The notes under the pieces: generated by a model | The model's input: only the letters and a program-made list of their open reading frames with translations | Told to the model about the DNA's origin: nothing | Database searches by the model: none | Shown here: positions 59,779 to 64,000 of the stretch, piece by piece | Numbering within the stretch: the stretch's first letter is position 1 | How the letters are laid out: every line of letters starts with the position of its first letter | Program-made: the position numbers and the translations under genes | Source: Tethya wilhelma | Taxonomy: Eukaryota > Porifera > Demospongiae > Tethyida > Tethyidae | Length of the DNA stretch: 64,000 nucleotides | Direction of reading: 5' to 3' | NCBI GenBank assembly: GCA_964030475.1 | Contig: CAXIPT010000001.1 | Coordinates: 20,385,005-20,449,004, forward strand

Positions 59779-60571
59779 CTGTCCACTGCCTGTGTACCCC
59801 TAGTTACGGTTGTCCGTGTACATACACATGTTTGTGATTATCATAGTCCACCCTTGTTTTTCAATGAAAATGACCCTCTTCTTCATAAACACTCTGCCTG
59901 CTTGTACCGTCTCAATCTAAAGCTCATTTGTAGTCCCTGATTGCTAGCATTGCGTAATGGTATCTCTATGCAGTGTATAAACTATAACACACTGCTATAT
60001 GTGTATATTATGTATATAGCCAGAGTAACTCAATTTAGATAATTTGTGTATAAAAGAGCTTGAAGTAAACCTATAATATTATTGAACTGAATTTCAGATA
60101 CAATGTATTGCAGGTTAGCTTAGTACCCAGTTCAGCTTACTATTCTCCCTTTAGTAACCTAAATTGGGCACAATTATTAGCTTCAATGGAGTTAAGTTAC
60201 AAGAAAGTCATTGCAGGCTAAAACCATACCATTGTGAAATTAACATGTTTGGAAAATTGAGGCATACCCTTAATGAGTGAGCAATAAATGCAATCATTTT
60301 GTTGTTATTGTCATACACATGGATACACACACACACACATACATGTGTGTTTATCTGTCCTAGTGGAGAAATAGTTTCCTTTGATAATGTACAGTGTGTG
60401 TGTGTTAAGTGTGTAAACAAGTGGAGGTCATGGTGTTTGTCTGGTCTGGGTGGCTTTTGACATTGATTGAGGATGCCTTAGTGGGGTCTGTGGATTGGCT
60501 TCATAATGATGTGTTGGTAAATTTTTCTGCTGTAAACAAGTTTGTGTGTAAGAGAGAGACTCACTGTGAGC

Positions 60572-60575
60572 TGTG

Positions 60576-60623
<48 letters not shown>

Positions 60624-60644
60624 NGTGTGTGTGTGTGTATGTGT

Positions 60645-60677
<33 letters not shown>
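60572..60677. repeat. (TG)n microsatellite with an N
   Basis: Over 100 bp of TG with a few TATG interruptions and an N at 60624. The open frames coding CVCVC or THTHT across it are artefacts of the repeat. Confidence 0.9.
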
Positions 60678-60678
<1 letters not shown>

Positions 60679-61433
60679 CTGTCCTTGTCTGTACATTTGC
60701 ACTTACCATTACCAAAAGATTGTCACACACATCAGCTATGCATGCCCTAACTTTACAGAGCAGTCACTGTGCATGTATCACCAGTACTACTGTAGCTAAG
60801 CGTTTCTATGCACATTTACATGTATTGAATTATCATTCTTGGAAGTTGCACGCATGAATGCCCCCCATTGATACACAATGTACATGTACCAATATCGATG
60901 TGTGTATAGTGTGGAGGTGACTGATTGAAATTTATGTGGTTGGGCCAATCACTCTTCTTAATGGAGTACAACACAGTGACCAGCTGTCCTGGTATCCAAG
61001 GCACATTTGTCCCCACATAGCAACCGACTGACAAACACCATTGTGTGGTTCATGCAATGCATGTGTATCCATCCATATTGTGTGTGTTGCTATGCACTTT
61101 ATAGCATTGCATAAAAAAACAGCATGTTGTAGTGAGTGAATGGTTGGCCTGTTATTGCTCTGTGTGTGTGTGTGAGATGTTATAGTGGCTGTGTGTGTTG
61201 TGTGATGTGTGGTCGTGTGTGTTGTGTGTAGAGTCGTGTTGATGTGGTCTCTTTTGAGCCGATGTTGTTTATTGTTTTTGGCAAAATTATCTCATCCATC
61301 GACTCCAGCTATGATAGTCACTCTTGTTTTACATGTGTGTGGGTCTATTGTTGGTATTGTGGAGATGTAAGTATGTACTACAGTGAAAGTATAACCGTTT
61401 GTTTTTCTCTCTCTCTCTCTTTCTCTCTTGCAG

Positions 61434-63624
61434 TCATTTCCCTCTCATGAACAAATACATCAGGTAAGATCACTCTACTGTACCTCTAAGACAATTCCCA
61501 TATTATTTTTAAAAATTTCCATACAAACAGAATTTAGTCCTCTTTTAAAACAATTGTTCATGGTGTGGTATTGAGCTGTATGTGAGCTGCATGTATACAT
61601 GTATACATGTGTAGTTATAATTGTCTTTTTAAACTTGGTATTTTTTTATGCTAAGTTGATGGAGAGTCTTTGGAATTTGTGTACTACCTTTATTCTTACA
61701 ATATACAGTCAACTAGTACACTAATTCTGCAGCATAAAAAAATTCACTGTGCAAACAGTGTGTCTTAGTATAGTATACTTTGTAGTATAGAATTGTTGAC
61801 TTATGCACCTTTATGAGCATTCATGCTTATTCTAGCAATTGGAATTCCTTTGCATCCAGTGTACACACAAGTTTTCCCATTTGTAAGAAAAACTGTCTTG
61901 TCACTCTTAGAGCTATGTAAACACAGGCCCTCTCTGGTAAAGCATTCCTTGCGGCCTACCGTCGATTTGATGTGGGATTTGGACACAGCTAGTTGGGTTT
62001 ACTCTAGGACTTGTTGACAGCCAGCAGGCTAGCTTGTACACCCAGCTGCCATTGATTGACTCATTCTTATCATGCTTGTTAACTTGATTAGCCGAGCCCT
62101 CCCACTGCTTGTAACATTCATTACTAGTGCAACATATTTTCGCATGAATCTTGTCAAGTTTATGCCCCCAGGCTACGAGCACGAGTATTGTAAGCTCCGT
62201 ATAAATTGTATCAGAGGCATTGTGATCAATGCACATTTTGACAAGTTTGGGCATTGCTAATCTCCCAGCTAGCCGATCAAGCGTGCAAGTTTTATTTTGC
62301 ACAGACCAGGTCATTCTGGCTTTTAGACTCTCTGAATATTAATACGTATAGTTACTAGACCGAGAAACTCTCATGAGCATATTTTTGGTTGGCGTTTTTT
62401 GGGTGACATTATTCGGCTTGTTAGTCTTGTGCCCACACGTGTGGATTTCTTGTGCTCAATCTTCTGTAACTACGACAACATTTTCTTTAGCTTTCCCTAA
62501 TCGACCGACCTGTTCCTCCAGTTGTAAAATGCTCGAGTGAGTTTCGATAATTGGGTTGGAACTAGGTCAGACTATAAGATCAGTGCTAGGATTCAACAGC
62601 AGTGTGTGATGGTTGCGTGTGAGTGGACACGAGAAATGTTTTGTGATCGGCCAACGGATAATGGACGTAATGAGACTTAATTTGGAGAGGCTGTGTATGC
62701 AGTCGTGCACAGAAACAGAGAGCTACATGTGTGCATGTATGTGCACGTTGGCATCAAGCAAGCAAGCCAGCAAGCAAGCATACACAGACTTAGTGTTTGA
62801 GTGTTCCATTAGATCAAAAACTGACTTCAGTATACTTTTGAATGAAACTGGTAAAATAGCAAACGTTTTCAATGGCTGTAAAGGACACAAATATGGATAT
62901 ATGTATGTAGCATTTGCTGACACATCATGAACCCTGATTTCAGGTTTATTGATATTTGGTTTTCTTGAACTTGTGGTCCAGATGCACTTACACCTGTACC
63001 CCAGTCATGTAGACAGTTCACCTCTAGATCTTACAAAGCCTTTATCAGAAATCCACATGATCTAAAATTGATAGTATACATTATATTGTTTTATACGTAC
63101 AATTATATTGTATACCCATACCTTACTTATATGTGCATGAAGTAACTGACATCACACAACAGTGTTTTTATTTTCTTTGCTCTCACCTACACAGTTACCG
63201 ACCACCCCAACAATGGACGATTTTCGCATTCTCAGCAAACACTTTCATTCTGACTCCAACAGCAGCGCACCTGACGACAGCACTCCCCTCTCTGGCTCCT
63301 TCAGAAGACCCAGGGCAAGGAGCGTCAGGTATGGAGGGAGGGAGGGAGGGAGAGAGTTAGAGCTATGAAATGTCCGAGTTGTCTATTAATGACAATAAAG
63401 TAGCAATCACAATCATGTATATGTTGTGTGCATGGAAGTTTGTGAGGAGTGTGTGGATATGAAGCTTTGGTTTAAGAATTTCTAGTTCTTTTGTGAATAT
63501 TTGGTTTCCTCTTATTGTAGTCCTGAAAGATCGCCGCGTGAAATTTTGTTGGATCTGGACGCTACTCACAATATCTTTAAGAACAAGTACCCTAGAGTCA
63601 AAGAAGAAATGGAAGAAAGATTAC

Positions 63625-63670
<46 letters not shown>

Positions 63671-63942
63671 ACATTGGATCTCGTTCATCCCATATTCTCA
63701 CACCTTCATATTAGCAGCACTTGTTATATTTCAGACTATTATTATGACATTTTGTTTATCCTTAGGACTTCATAACCAAGTATTCTGAGACGAAGTTTGA
63801 GTTGGCTGATTCTACAATGAACTTCGGACGTCACAAGATCATGGAGTGTGCCAGGGAGATTATGGAGAAGTCACAGATTGGTACTTTGACAAAGGAATCG
63901 TTTATTCAGATCTCTGACGACCTTGAGTTACTTCTCTTTGAG
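61434..63942 (+). CDS. MAST: MAST-type microtubule-associated Ser/Thr kinase, N-terminal part (runs off the edge)
   Basis: Recognised exons: 61434-61463, 63195-63328, 63521-63626, 63766-63942, with GT-AG borders and closing phases. The sequence reads SFPSHEQIHQ, LPTTPTMDDFRILSKHF, RRPRARSVR and SPERSPREI. It then enters the DUF1908 pre-kinase domain of MAST kinases (NIFKNKYPRVKEEMEERLQ, DFITKYSETKFELADSTMNF, CAREIMEKSQIGTL). The human counterpart segment runs QEKLHQLP, LHFLSKHF, RPRSRSLSPGRSP and MEERLKEIITSYSPDNVLPL. The kinase and PDZ domains should lie to the right of the window. No start codon exon was identified to the left. Two donors (63627 and 63943) are the first GT of GT-rich repeats. 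MAST kinases are AGC kinases that act at microtubules and PTEN-linked scaffolds. The symbol indicates the family only. Confidence 0.85.
63627..63669 (+). repeat. (GT)n microsatellite forming a splice donor
   Basis: The run begins directly at the exon end TTACAG, so its first GT is the donor of the MAST exon ending at 63626. Confidence 0.85.
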
Positions 63943-63960
63943 GTGTGTATGTGTGTGCGT

Positions 63961-63964
<4 letters not shown>

Positions 63965-64000
<36 letters not shown>
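63965..64000. repeat. (TC)n microsatellite at the window edge
   Basis: CT dinucleotides continue to the last base of the window, within the MAST intron. Confidence 0.9.

Larger units (their letters stand above)
53390..61433. other. Microsatellite-rich region without a supported gene
   Basis: About 8 kb with no open frame of protein-like composition. It is dense in TG/CA and TC runs: 53595-53710, 54613-54656, 55767-55812, 57108-57139, 58556-58585, 58720-58764, 59424-59478, 59730-59777, 60572-60676. Much of the rest is also TG-rich, e.g. 56930-57180. It may be the promoter, first introns or 5' UTR of the MAST-type gene that follows, or a true intergenic region. Upstream MAST exons could be hidden here but none could be recognised. 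Confidence 0.5.

Overview
This window is animal nuclear DNA from a gene-dense, AT-rich genome with spliceosomal introns (GT-AG, mostly 50-600 bp, a few of several kb). It is most likely from a sponge, probably a demosponge. The reasons are compact genes, metazoan-only gene types (four-SRCR lysyl oxidases, MIER, MAST), divergence from vertebrate sequences, and a large intronless beta-helix multipass receptor of a kind I associate with sponges. The species call is inference. Single N bases inside microsatellites and one 78-base N run (53259-53336) mark a draft assembly. No prokaryotic, viral or CRISPR features were seen.

Layout. 1051-6111 (+): an 11-exon SPATA1 homologue whose reading phases close from Met to stop. 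6605-8749 (-): a two-exon PP2C-like (CG9801-type) phosphatase. 9368-21475 (+): an 11-exon MIER (ELM2-SANT) co-repressor gene. 22142-25419 (+): two paralogous three-exon genes for small secreted, cysteine-containing proteins that I cannot assign. They arose in a ~2.5 kb tandem duplication that also left a dead copy of the MIER 3' end and a stub of the FRA10AC1 5' end. 25738-26754 (+): intronless FRA10AC1. 27059-31027 (-): an intronless 1322-aa beta-helix, multi-transmembrane putative receptor. 31991-40295 (-): a complete SASS6 (centriolar SAS-6) gene of 16 coding exon positions, one of which exists in two tandem copies that cannot both be spliced in frame. 40512-52518 (+): a tandem array of three LOXL2/3/4-type genes (SRCR x4 plus lysyl oxidase). 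Two are complete. The first lacks its middle exons across a microsatellite containing an N. 53068-61433: an unidentified exon-like piece beside the N gap, then ~8 kb rich in microsatellites with no gene I can support. 61434-64000 (+): the first recognisable exons of a MAST-type kinase, running off the right edge.

The genes are not one pathway. SPATA1 and SASS6 relate to cilia, sperm and centrioles, MIER to chromatin, the LOXL array to extracellular matrix cross-linking, and FRA10AC1 to nuclear RNA processing. Two head-to-head pairs (PP2C-like/MIER, 618 bp; SASS6/LOXL-A, 216 bp) probably share promoter regions. Introns carry several families of short inverted-repeat elements, a tRNA-derived SINE and many dinucleotide microsatellites, some of which directly form splice sites.

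The most interesting points are the duplicated secreted-protein genes (a speculative cytokine-like idea), the beta-helix receptor, the forced either/or exon in SASS6, the LOXL array with its damaged first member, and the recurrent use of microsatellites as splice sites.
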